From the NCBI GenBank assembly GCA_030150665.1, contig JASLFJ010000122.1, positions 1 to 30,450 of the forward strand: a DNA stretch of 30,450 bases, given 5' to 3'. Each line of letters begins with the position of its first letter. Positions within the stretch are counted from its first letter, which is position 1. The notes under the pieces are model-generated. The model worked only from the letters and a program-made list of their open reading frames with translations, did not search any database and was not told the origin of the DNA. A program made the translations under genes and the position numbers. Shown here piece after piece: positions 24,316 to 30,450 of this stretch. This DNA comes from Enterococcaceae bacterium. GTDB taxonomy: Bacteria; Bacillota; Bacilli; Lactobacillales; Catellicoccaceae.

Positions 24316-24573
24316 TTGGCTTGTGATAAAATGATTATTAATCGATTAAAGCGTGCAGAAGGACAACTTCGAGGAATACAAAAAATGATTGAAGAAGAAC
24401 AACCGTGTCGCGATATTATGATTCAATTAACTGCTGTACGTTCTAGTATTGATCGTGTGATGGGAATTGTGGCTGCGGAGAATTTAAAACATTGTTTATT
24501 AGAAGATACGATTGATAATCAAGATCAAGAAGCAAAAATTCAAGAAGCGATTGATATGATTATTAAAAAATAA
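24316..24573 (+). CDS. cstR: CstR-like persulfide-sensing repressor (CsoR/FrmR family)
   Basis: This is an all-helical DUF156-family DNA-binding repressor of 85 residues. From the TTG start at 24316, Cys31 (QPCRDI) and Cys60 (ENLKHCLLE) stand at the positions used by Staphylococcus aureus CstR. The residue four before Cys60 is Asn56, where copper-sensing CsoR has its His ligand. This favours reactive-sulfur sensing by disulfide or polysulfide linkage rather than copper binding. His59 adjacent to Cys60 leaves some doubt. The start is TTG because AAGGAG (24301-24306) lies nine bases upstream; the next Met is residue 6. Its targets are not visible, and no rhodanese or sulfide oxidase gene is adjacent. 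Confidence 0.82.
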   Translation: MACDKMIINRLKRAEGQLRGIQKMIEEEQPCRDIMIQLTAVRSSIDRVMGIVAAENLKHCLLEDTIDNQDQEAKIQEAIDMIIKK

Positions 24574-24597
24574 TGGCGCAATTAAGGAGGGATGTTG

Positions 24598-25050
24598 ATG
24601 AAAAATATTCCACCCATTTTAAAACCGTTAGCGGTGCTTACTATTTCTACACTTGTCGCAACAGCAACAAGTGTGATTAATAGTTCAAGTTACCGACCAC
24701 CAAGTGGGCAAGAGATTAAATCTACAGAGACTGTTGATCGTATTGATGATTCAACAACACAAATGGAATCATCAGATGAAAAGAAAACAACATCAACTTC
24801 AGAAGCAGAGAAAAAAACAAAAAATGCAGGAACAGAAACTATAGATACAACGATGCCTAGTGAAACAGAACAAAATGAACCAGAAGAGACAACAAAAGAA
24901 TCCATTCCTGATATAGAAGGATCTCAAGAAACGGAGTCTTCTGATCATCTAGAACCTGCACAAGAGCAAGTACCTGAAGCACACTCTGAGTCAGGTTCTT
25001 TAGAATCAAAACCAAAAGAGCGATCTGAAGAAACCAAAGCCGCTCGTTAA
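24598..25050 (+). CDS. Small acidic exported Ser/Thr/Glu-rich protein
   Basis: I do not recognise a family. The 150-residue protein starts with a positively charged tip and a hydrophobic segment (residues about 7-28: PPILKPLAVLTISTLVATAT) that reads as a signal peptide or membrane anchor. The rest (30-150) is low-complexity and strongly acidic, dominated by Glu, Ser, Thr, Asp and Lys, with no predicted fold, no Cys and no LPXTG motif. AAGGAGG (24584-24590) is seven bases from the ATG at 24598, which is chosen over the ATG at 24592. It lies between the CstR-like gene and a two-helix membrane protein. A disordered surface or cell-wall-space protein is the plain reading. Confidence 0.72.
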   Translation: MKNIPPILKPLAVLTISTLVATATSVINSSSYRPPSGQEIKSTETVDRIDDSTTQMESSDEKKTTSTSEAEKKTKNAGTETIDTTMPSETEQNEPEETTKESIPDIEGSQETESSDHLEPAQEQVPEAHSESGSLESKPKERSEETKAAR

Positions 25051-25074
25051 GTATATCGTTAAGGAGGTGGCAAG

Positions 25075-25854
25075 ATGAGCTTTTTAATTGATCTTATTAA
25101 TAGTATTAATAAGTTTTTAGGATATTTAAATATTAGTACAAAATATTTAAACCGGGCCTATACACTGTTAAGTATTGTGCCGACATTATTTATTTTTCGT
25201 GTTATTGTGGGGCTTTGGAATAATGGTAATTATTTACAATTTGGTTTATATACGTTACTGTTAATCGTATTAATTTATTTTACCATTTTAAACTTTTTTT
25301 ATTATTTTTTGAATAAAAATTCTAAGTTTGATGTCACACAGCTTTTTGTTAAATATTTACCAGAAGATGCTTTTGGGCCACCTGTCAGTCCCACAAAAAC
25401 TACCCAGCATCCCTCAAATTCCTTTGATAGTATTCAGTATCAGAAAGTACCGATTCAATTTGTCGAAGATTATGAACTGATCTTAGCAGAACATATTACT
25501 TATTTGATGGATGAAAACGTGATTCCAACAAATGATATAACATCTCAAGATGGTTATTTACTAGATAAATACACGCTTTATCCTTATTATCACTTAAAAC
25601 AAAAAGATCCACACATTTATGAAGTATCCATTGGTAAAAATTTTACAGAACTGACAAAGATTGGTAAAGTTGTTTTATCTCCAGATTTATCGGATATGAA
25701 ACCAGTCGGGTTACTGATTACAGGTGGAGATTTTGTTCAAGATGGGCTGCGTTTTTCTGAGCCTTATCATGTGACATTAATGATGAAATTACCAGAACAA
25801 GAAGTTAACCATTCCGATGTGACACGGAGAAGTCGAAGAAATAAGAAGAAATAA
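25075..25854 (+). CDS. Two-helix membrane protein of unknown function
   Basis: The function is not known. An N-terminal amphipathic segment (1-28) is followed by two hydrophobic helices (about residues 30-47 and 55-78), then a soluble domain of about 180 residues and a basic tail (RRSRRNKKK). The soluble part has mixed alpha/beta character (VPIQFVEDYELILAEH, DPHIYEVSIGKNFTEL, VGLLITGGDF). It resembles Lactobacillales membrane proteins catalogued as a domain of unknown function, possibly DUF6681; that number is from memory and unverified. AAGGAGG precedes the ATG at 25075. By the positive-inside rule the basic tail suggests a cytoplasmic C-terminus. Confidence 0.75.
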   Translation: MSFLIDLINSINKFLGYLNISTKYLNRAYTLLSIVPTLFIFRVIVGLWNNGNYLQFGLYTLLLIVLIYFTILNFFYYFLNKNSKFDVTQLFVKYLPEDAFGPPVSPTKTTQHPSNSFDSIQYQKVPIQFVEDYELILAEHITYLMDENVIPTNDITSQDGYLLDKYTLYPYYHLKQKDPHIYEVSIGKNFTELTKIGKVVLSPDLSDMKPVGLLITGGDFVQDGLRFSEPYHVTLMMKLPEQEVNHSDVTRRSRRNKKK

Positions 25855-25867
25855 AGGAGCCAATAAT

Positions 25868-27247
25868 ATGTTAAAAAATATTTCATTACCAGAGATTACA
25901 CAAACAATGACTCCTGTTTTATTAAGTGAAGCAACGATGAAACAGCGTGTGGAAAACATTCAAACAAGAATGGAACAAGCAGGACTTGATGCGGTATTGA
26001 TTTATGCTGATAGGGAGCATAGTGGCAATTTTGAATACTTAACAGGATTTATTCCAAGATTTGAAGAAGCATGTCTTATACTTCACAAACAAGGCCCTCA
26101 TTTTTTATGGTTAGGAAATGAAAATTTAAAGATGGCTAATTTTTCTCGCCTCTTCGCAGAAGCGGTTCATGTTCCTTACTTTTCACTGCCAAACCAACCG
26201 ATGAAAGGTGCTAAGCCATTTTCTGAGTATTTGAAACAATCAAGGCTAACTCCAGAGTCTAAAATTGGGATTGTCGGTTGGAAGTTACTACATCAAGATC
26301 AAGAGGTAACTTTATATGATTTACCTGCAATGATTATAGATCCATTACGTCAGTTTGTATTAGATGAACAACAGCTTGTTCCTTTTGCAGATCAGTTTAT
26401 TGCTCCAGGAATAGGGGTTAGAACACAAGTTAATGCTAATGAGGTGGCACATTATGAATACGGTGCAACCCTTTCTGGAGTAGGGGTATTCCGTTCTTTA
26501 ATGAGTCTAGCTATTGGCAAAACAGAGCGAGATGTAGCACAGTATTTAGCACAAGAAGGGCAGCCTAATACAGTGACAACCATTTGTGCAACGGGGAGTC
26601 GTTTTGAACATGCTGAGCTTTATCCTCGAGATAAAGAGATTCAATTAGGGGATCGTTTTTCAATGACAGTTGGCTACCGTGGTGGATTAAGTAGTCGAGC
26701 AGGGTATGTTGCTGTAAATGAAGGGCAACTACCTCAAGAAGAACAAGATTATGTTGCACGTGTTGCAGGTCCTTATTTTCATGCAGTGGCAACATGGCTT
26801 CGTCATTTAACAATTGGAACGACAGGAGATCAGTTATATCAAACTATTGAAAACGTATTACCACAAGCAGATTACGGCTGGTCTCTTAATCCGGGACATT
26901 TAACAGCAGAAGAAGAGTGGTTGTCTTCACCTATTTATCCAAAATCAACACATCAGATTCAAAGTGGTCAACTATATCAAATTGATATTATTCCAAAAGT
27001 TGCAGGATATGCAGGTGCTGGATGTGAAGACCCTGTCCTTGTTGCAGATAAGTTATTACAACAAGAAATTCAAGAACAGTATCCTGAAGTATGGCAGCGT
27101 CTTGTACGAAGAAAAGCGTATATGCAAGATGTTTTAGGTTTTGTATTACCTGATGAAGTATTTCCGATGAATGATATTGTTGGATACTATACACCTTATT
27201 TACTGAATCATACATATGCTTTTACCGCTCATGCAAACAATGAATAG
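25868..27247 (+). CDS. M24 (aminopeptidase P/PepQ) fold protein with degenerate metal site
   Basis: The N-terminal creatinase-like domain (about residues 25-165) and C-terminal pita-bread domain (about 190-440) mark an M24-family protein of 459 residues. Active Xaa-Pro peptidases have five metal ligands. Here the first Asp (DxG) is Thr267 in MTVG, the second Asp is Ser275 or Ser276 in LSSRAGY, and the first Glu is lost in IDIIP (373-376). His344 (NPGHL) and Glu387 (CEDPVLV) remain. Dinuclear metal binding therefore seems unlikely. GGAGC precedes the ATG at 25868, 13 bases after the previous gene. It is the last gene of the unit. It may be a binding or regulatory pseudoenzyme, or use different chemistry. 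Confidence 0.82.
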   Translation: MLKNISLPEITQTMTPVLLSEATMKQRVENIQTRMEQAGLDAVLIYADREHSGNFEYLTGFIPRFEEACLILHKQGPHFLWLGNENLKMANFSRLFAEAVHVPYFSLPNQPMKGAKPFSEYLKQSRLTPESKIGIVGWKLLHQDQEVTLYDLPAMIIDPLRQFVLDEQQLVPFADQFIAPGIGVRTQVNANEVAHYEYGATLSGVGVFRSLMSLAIGKTERDVAQYLAQEGQPNTVTTICATGSRFEHAELYPRDKEIQLGDRFSMTVGYRGGLSSRAGYVAVNEGQLPQEEQDYVARVAGPYFHAVATWLRHLTIGTTGDQLYQTIENVLPQADYGWSLNPGHLTAEEEWLSSPIYPKSTHQIQSGQLYQIDIIPKVAGYAGAGCEDPVLVADKLLQQEIQEQYPEVWQRLVRRKAYMQDVLGFVLPDEVFPMNDIVGYYTPYLLNHTYAFTAHANNE

Positions 27248-27302
27248 TGATCACATAATATAGATAATTATTAAAAGATAAGTATACATATTACAAGAAA
27301 AC

Positions 27303-27339
27303 AAAAAAGCGATGATCTTTAAAGATCGTCGCTTTTTTT
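27303..27339. terminator. Bidirectional terminator between the M24 gene and yidC
   Basis: An 18-bp stem (27303-27320 with 27321-27338) has one G-T wobble. A-run and T-run flanks let it serve both converging genes. It lies seven bases past the yidC stop on the minus strand. Confidence 0.88.
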
Positions 27340-27345
27340 ATGAAC

Positions 27346-28299
27346 TTATTGTTTTTTATGTTGTTTTCCTTCGTTTCGTCTTTTTTGTTGTGTTGTTGTG
27401 ATGGATTGCGCTTTAGGTGTTGATGTTTTAGGAGTAACATCTTTCCGAACAGGTTCATCAACGACCACTTTAGGGGGATTTTTTTCTAATGCTTCAGCAA
27501 TTTCTTTACGGATTTTTGGTTTATGATATAAGTTAGTAATTAAACTTTGAATACATCCAAAGATTCCACCGACAATCCAGTATAACGAAACACCAGCAGG
27601 AGCACTTAATGATAACATAACAATCATAATAGGTGAGGTAAACATCATTGTTTTCATTGTCTTTTTCTGCTCTTCAGGGACACCAATAAGACTGATCGCT
27701 CCTTGAAGCAGATAAGCTGCACCAGCTAAAATGACAAACAGTAAACTCGGTTTTCCAAGATCTACACCTAAGAAGGTGGACTCACTGATTCCTGGTGTAT
27801 ATTTTGCTGCATAAAAGAGTGCAGTAAAAATGGGCATTTGAATCAGTAAAGGAAGGCATCCAATACCTCCTAACATGCTAACGTTATTTTCTCGGTAAAG
27901 CTGTTGTAGTTGCATATTCGCTTGTAATTTTTCTTCTTGTGTTTGTGCTTCTTTAATATTTTTATTGATAATATCTAATTGAGGTTTTAGTGCAGCAATT
28001 TTTTCTGACTGAACCATTGTTTTTTTCGCTTGATATAAGCCAAGAGGTAAAATAATAATACGGACAATTAAAGTAATTACAATAATTGCAAATCCATAAT
28101 TCCAATCAAAATGATTTACTAAATAATTGATCGCCTGGCTCATAGGTTTTACAAGTAAATTATAGACCCATCCTTCTCCTGTAGGATCTCCTGCTTGATG
28201 GTCTCCTGTTGTTTCTTTATACGTTTTCACACATCCAGATAAAAAGAATACGATACTTAACATTAATGCACTGTAAAGATATTTTTTTCTTTGCTTCAT
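27346..28299 (-). CDS. yidC: Membrane insertase YidC (lipoprotein form)
   Basis: This protein inserts and folds membrane proteins, alone or with Sec. The signal peptide with lipobox LSGC (Cys23) marks a lipid-anchored Gram-positive YidC/SpoIIIJ. The first core helix carries the conserved groove arginine Arg80 (LIVRIIILPLG). A charged hairpin (MVQSEKIAALKPQL onward) and four further membrane segments follow, including GCLPLLIQMPIFTALFYA. The basic C-terminal tail (KRRNEGKQHKKQ) would contact ribosomes, as in YidC2-type paralogues. GGAGGAG is present before the ATG at 28299. It lies downstream of acyP with its own promoter at 28339-28367. Confidence 0.94.
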   Translation of the reverse strand: MKQRKKYLYSALMLSIVFFLSGCVKTYKETTGDHQAGDPTGEGWVYNLLVKPMSQAINYLVNHFDWNYGFAIIVITLIVRIIILPLGLYQAKKTMVQSEKIAALKPQLDIINKNIKEAQTQEEKLQANMQLQQLYRENNVSMLGGIGCLPLLIQMPIFTALFYAAKYTPGISESTFLGVDLGKPSLLFVILAGAAYLLQGAISLIGVPEEQKKTMKTMMFTSPIMIVMLSLSAPAGVSLYWIVGGIFGCIQSLITNLYHKPKIRKEIAEALEKNPPKVVVDEPVRKDVTPKTSTPKAQSITTTQQKRRNEGKQHKKQ

Positions 28300-28338
28300 A
28301 GACTCCTCCTAACTTGCGATTAAATACTGCTATGATTT

Positions 28339-28367
28339 AATATACTTAAAAAAAGTATGGATTGCAA
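28339..28367 (-). promoter_or_regulatory. Promoter of yidC
   Basis: On the minus strand, TTGCAA (28362-28367) and TATATT (28339-28344) are separated by exactly 17 bases. It lies between acyP and yidC, so yidC can be expressed apart from acyP. Confidence 0.6.
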
Positions 28368-28373
28368 TATGTT

Positions 28374-28679
28374 TTAGAGGTGAGGTTCAGAAATAATATA
28401 AAAGCCATCTGGTGTTGAACAATGATCTAGTGTATTAACTATCATCTTCTTTACCTTTCCCATAGGTGCAGGTGAAGTTTTCACTTTCTCTAAAAAAAGA
28501 TCCATAATCTCTTTAGGCGCAGTTGCTTGTATATAAACAGAGCCATCAGAGGCATTCCAGATATATCCATATACGCCTAACTCATCTGCCAATAATTTTG
28601 TAAAGTAGCGAAATCCTACCCCTTGAACGCGGCCTATGACTTGGATTTCATTACGTTTTAAAGGTGTTGCTACGGTCAT
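28374..28679 (-). CDS. acyP: Acylphosphatase
   Basis: This small enzyme hydrolyses acyl phosphates such as acetyl phosphate or carbamoyl phosphate. The signature GRVQGVGFRYF contains catalytic Arg24, and WNASDGSV contains catalytic Asn42. Its 101 residues are a little longer than the usual 90, because of a short N-terminal lead. AAGGAGG (minus strand, about 28689-28696) lies upstream of the ATG at 28679. It is divergent from the SpoU methyltransferase gene, and yidC follows. Confidence 0.93.
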   Translation of the reverse strand: MTVATPLKRNEIQVIGRVQGVGFRYFTKLLADELGVYGYIWNASDGSVYIQATAPKEIMDLFLEKVKTSPAPMGKVKKMIVNTLDHCSTPDGFYIISEPHL

Positions 28680-28695
28680 TTTGAAAAGCCCTCCT

Positions 28696-28761
28696 TAACA
28701 TGATCACAAAATGATCATAGTTTCTTATTTTAAAATAAGGTATAATATAGATTATACTATA
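28696..28761. promoter_or_regulatory. Divergent control region with palindromes between acyP and the SpoU gene
   Basis: ATGATCA-CAAAA-TGATCAT (28700-28718) is a perfect 7-bp inverted repeat. CTTATTTTAAAATAAG (28724-28739) is a perfect 16-base palindrome. TATAAT (28741-28746) could be the plus -10. On the minus strand, TTGTTT (28762-28767) and TATACC (28739-28744) are 17 apart. Both promoter reads are modest. Confidence 0.4.
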
Positions 28762-28780
28762 AAACAAGAGGATTTTGATT

Positions 28781-29545
28781 ATGACTGAGTATATTTCATC
28801 TCCACAAAATAAAATGATTAAATCATTGAAAAAATTACACCAAAAAAAGTATCGACTTCAAGAACAACAATTTTTGATTGAAGGAGAACATTTAGTACAA
28901 GAAGTGTTATTGCATATGCCTGAGCAAGTTCAGTGTGTTTTTTTAGAACAAGAGCTAGATACCACTTATTTTCAGACAAAGCATATTCCTTATTATGTGA
29001 TTGATCCTAAAGTTAGTGCGAGTTTAAGTCAACAGCCAAGTCCACCAAAAATCTTTGCGACGATCTCTTTATTAGATCATCACGTATCATTTGCAAAAAT
29101 ATCAGGCCCTATTTTGTTTTTAGATCGTATTCAAGATCCAGGAAATGTAGGGACTATGATTCGTACTGCAGATGCAGCTGGATTTTCAGGTGTGTATCTA
29201 GGCTTAGGATGCGCTGATTTATATAATGATAAAACGATTAGAGCAACCCAAGGCAGTCTTTTTCATCTGCCCATTTGGCAAGGAACTATAGATGGTTGTG
29301 CTCAAATGCTTCAAGATAGGAACTATTTTTTTTATGGTGCTGTTGTTGATGATACAGCTGTTTCTTATCAACAATTACAGTGGGCAGAAAACAGTGTGTT
29401 AGTGATGGGTAGTGAAGGATCTGGCATTACAGAACATGTAATGGATTATTTAGATTATAAGGTATATATTGATATGCCAGGAGATGCTGAATCGTTAAAT
29501 GTTGCTGTCGCGGCAGGAATTTTAATGTTTTCTATGATTCATTAA
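28781..29545 (+). CDS. TrmH/SpoU-family RNA 2'-O-methyltransferase
   Basis: This is a SAM-dependent ribose methyltransferase with the knotted SPOUT fold; the target is probably rRNA but is not readable here. An N-terminal L30e-like substrate domain (1-90) precedes the catalytic domain. Motif 1 is LDRIQDPGNVGTMIRTADA, motif 2 is VLVMGSEGSGI, and motif 3 is IDMPGDAESLNVAVAAGI. The 254 residues match the family. The start is the ATG at 28781, eight bases after AGAGGA; a TTG at 28775 is less likely. Pairing with acyP and yidC is common in Firmicutes. Confidence 0.92.
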   Translation: MTEYISSPQNKMIKSLKKLHQKKYRLQEQQFLIEGEHLVQEVLLHMPEQVQCVFLEQELDTTYFQTKHIPYYVIDPKVSASLSQQPSPPKIFATISLLDHHVSFAKISGPILFLDRIQDPGNVGTMIRTADAAGFSGVYLGLGCADLYNDKTIRATQGSLFHLPIWQGTIDGCAQMLQDRNYFFYGAVVDDTAVSYQQLQWAENSVLVMGSEGSGITEHVMDYLDYKVYIDMPGDAESLNVAVAAGILMFSMIH

Positions 29546-29547
29546 GA

Positions 29548-29573
29548 TTTATATATTTATTTTATATATTTAT
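29548..29573 (+). repeat. Two tandem copies of a 13-base AT repeat
   Basis: TTTATATATTTAT occurs twice head to tail just after the SpoU stop codon. It is purely AT and may be chance or a small slippage duplication. Confidence 0.6.
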
Positions 29574-29619
29574 TAAGAAAATGTTAAGAATTGCAGAAGA
29601 TTAGGTGAAACGAAAAAAT

Positions 29620-29630
29620 TATGATATACT
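29620..29630 (+). promoter_or_regulatory. Extended -10 promoter of the HD-domain gene
   Basis: TG, one base, then TATACT (29625-29630) forms an extended -10. The -35 is poor (TTAGGT at about 29601-29606). The predicted start is about 25 bases before the ATG. Confidence 0.45.
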
Positions 29631-29660
29631 TTGGTTAAATAAAACGAACAGAGGAAGTGT

Positions 29661-30152
29661 ATGAGCATGGAATGGTATGAAGATGAAGAATATCTATCAT
29701 ACGTTGGAGATTTATTAGAAAAAGAAGAAGTACAAAAATTAAAAGATTTTACGCAACATCATTATACAACGCGTTTAGATCATTGTATTAGTGTTTCTTA
29801 TAAAAGTTATCGCTTAGCGAAAAAATTCAACGGTGATGCTCGTGCAACAGCTCGTGCGGGATTACTTCATGATTTATTTTACTATGATTGGCGTGATACT
29901 AAATTTGACGAAGGAACACATGCCTATGTTCATCCTCGCTTGGCAGTTAAAAATGCTGAAAAGTTAACAGAACTTTCTGATTTAGAGCGTGATATTATTA
30001 TTAAACATATGTGGTTAGCTACAGCAGCACTCCCAAAATATAAAGAAAGTTATATTGTAACTTTTGTTGATAAATATTGTGCATGTCAAGAAGTTATCGT
30101 TCCTCTTAGTCGTAAATTAAAATCAAAAGTAAAACAGTATTTACATGCTTAA
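29661..30152 (+). CDS. HD-domain metal-dependent phosphohydrolase-like protein
   Basis: The 163-residue cytoplasmic protein belongs to the HD superfamily. Likely metal ligands are His41 (LDHCISV), His70-Asp71 (AGLLHDLFYYDW) and Asp137 (FVDKYCA). His91 and His116 (IIIKHMW) are further conserved-looking histidines. The layout is intact, so it is probably an active hydrolase, but the substrate is unknown. AGAGGA precedes the ATG at 29661. A strong terminator closes the gene and a probable recX follows. The neighbours do not reveal its role. Confidence 0.88.
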   Translation: MSMEWYEDEEYLSYVGDLLEKEEVQKLKDFTQHHYTTRLDHCISVSYKSYRLAKKFNGDARATARAGLLHDLFYYDWRDTKFDEGTHAYVHPRLAVKNAEKLTELSDLERDIIIKHMWLATAALPKYKESYIVTFVDKYCACQEVIVPLSRKLKSKVKQYLHA

Positions 30153-30160
30153 TTGAATAT

Positions 30161-30202
30161 AAAAAAACTGGCTGTTCTTAATTTTAAGAAGCCAGTTTTT
30201 TT
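30161..30202 (+). terminator. Intrinsic terminator after the HD-domain gene
   Basis: Arms with core ACTGGC...TTCTTAA and TTAAGAA...GCCAGT (2-base bulge) are flanked by A and T runs. This is a long stem followed by seven Ts. Confidence 0.85.
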
Positions 30203-30270
30203 ATCGTATTCATACAAATACATCTTAAAAAGGCGCTTAGTTAAATTATTGTAGAAAGGATTTTTCATTG

Positions 30271-30450
30271 ATGGATGAGTTTATCCGGGTATGTGCTATT
30301 AAAAAGAATGCGTATAATCAGTATCAAATAACTTTCAGTACGGATCAGACGTACCGTATATCTGAAGATCTTTTAGTAACCCAGCAACTTTATGTTGGCA
30401 AAGAGGTACTTGGTGATGAAAGAGAGTTTCCTAAAGAAGATTTAATTAGT
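30271..30450 (+). CDS. recX: Probable RecX regulatory protein, 5' part (cut by window end)
   Basis: Sixty codons are open to the window edge. The visible N-terminus reads MDEFIRVCAIKKNAYNQYQI, then a beta pair and YRISEDLLVTQQLYVGKEV. This matches the RecX N-terminal pattern, in which a short sheet with a Tyr/Phe-x-Ile/Val-Ser-Glu-Asp stretch precedes three-helix repeats. RecX modulates RecA filaments. The start is ATG 30271; AAAGG is 11 bases upstream, and a TTG at 30268 is the alternative. The helical repeats that would confirm the call are outside the window. Confidence 0.55.
   Translation, partial: MDEFIRVCAIKKNAYNQYQITFSTDQTYRISEDLLVTQQLYVGKEVLGDEREFPKEDLIS

Noticed and set aside
1..30450. 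CRISPR arrays, insertion sequences, phage genes
   Set aside because: No regularly spaced repeats, transposase, integrase or structural phage genes were found on either strand.

Overview
The window looks like a chromosomal stretch of a low-GC Gram-positive bacterium, most likely a member of the Lactobacillales close to the enterococci. This is inferred from four things: AT-rich codons, strong AAGGAGG-type ribosome sites, a long Lactobacillus casei-type ThyA followed by DHFR, and a menFDHBEC cluster. A lipoprotein-type YidC beside acylphosphatase and an rRNA methyltransferase fits too. No species call can be made without a search. I see no rRNA, tRNA, CRISPR array, transposase or integrase.

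Layout. (1) 1-2786: 3' part of a type I restriction subunit HsdR, running in from the left edge. (2) 2870-5690: a serine-breakdown operon with a clear promoter, an EIIC-type membrane transporter, the two subunits of L-serine dehydratase, and a terminator. (3) 5728-7248: serS with a long AT-rich leader and no visible T-box. (4) 7252-9120: a structured leader, a DUF2130 coiled-coil protein with a nuclease-like motif, and an overlapping hotdog thioesterase that could supply the MenI step. (5) 9131-9686: a monocistronic gene of unknown function. (6) 9709-12677: dnaD-nth, gmk-rpoZ and a YbhB-type protein. (7) 12710-16139: an ABC-F ATPase, thyA and folA, ending in a 24-bp hairpin shared with the converging men cluster. 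(8) 16139-23444, minus strand: menF-menD-menH-menB, an internal terminator, then menE-menC. (9) 23458-27339, plus strand: a compact five-gene unit. It encodes a P5C-reductase-like protein, a CstR-like persulfide-sensor repressor, an acidic exported protein, a two-helix membrane protein and an M24-fold protein that has lost most metal ligands. (10) 27303-28774: yidC and acyP on the minus strand, divergent from a SpoU methyltransferase. (11) 29548-30450: an HD-domain protein and the start of a probable recX.

How the genes work together. MenF, MenD, MenH, MenC, MenE and MenB take chorismate to 1,4-dihydroxy-2-naphthoyl-CoA. The thioesterase at 8737-9120 is a candidate for the next hydrolysis; the prenyltransferase and methyltransferase must lie elsewhere. 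ThyA and DHFR form the usual thymidylate/folate cycle, and Gmk, RpoZ, DnaD and Nth are core nucleotide, transcription, replication-initiation and repair functions. The sda operon would import serine (inferred) and deaminate it to pyruvate and ammonia.

Most of the window is ordinary housekeeping. The least explained part is the five-gene unit at 23510-27247. Next come the structured leaders before serS and the DUF2130 gene, the palindrome in the sda promoter, and the terminator inside the men operon.
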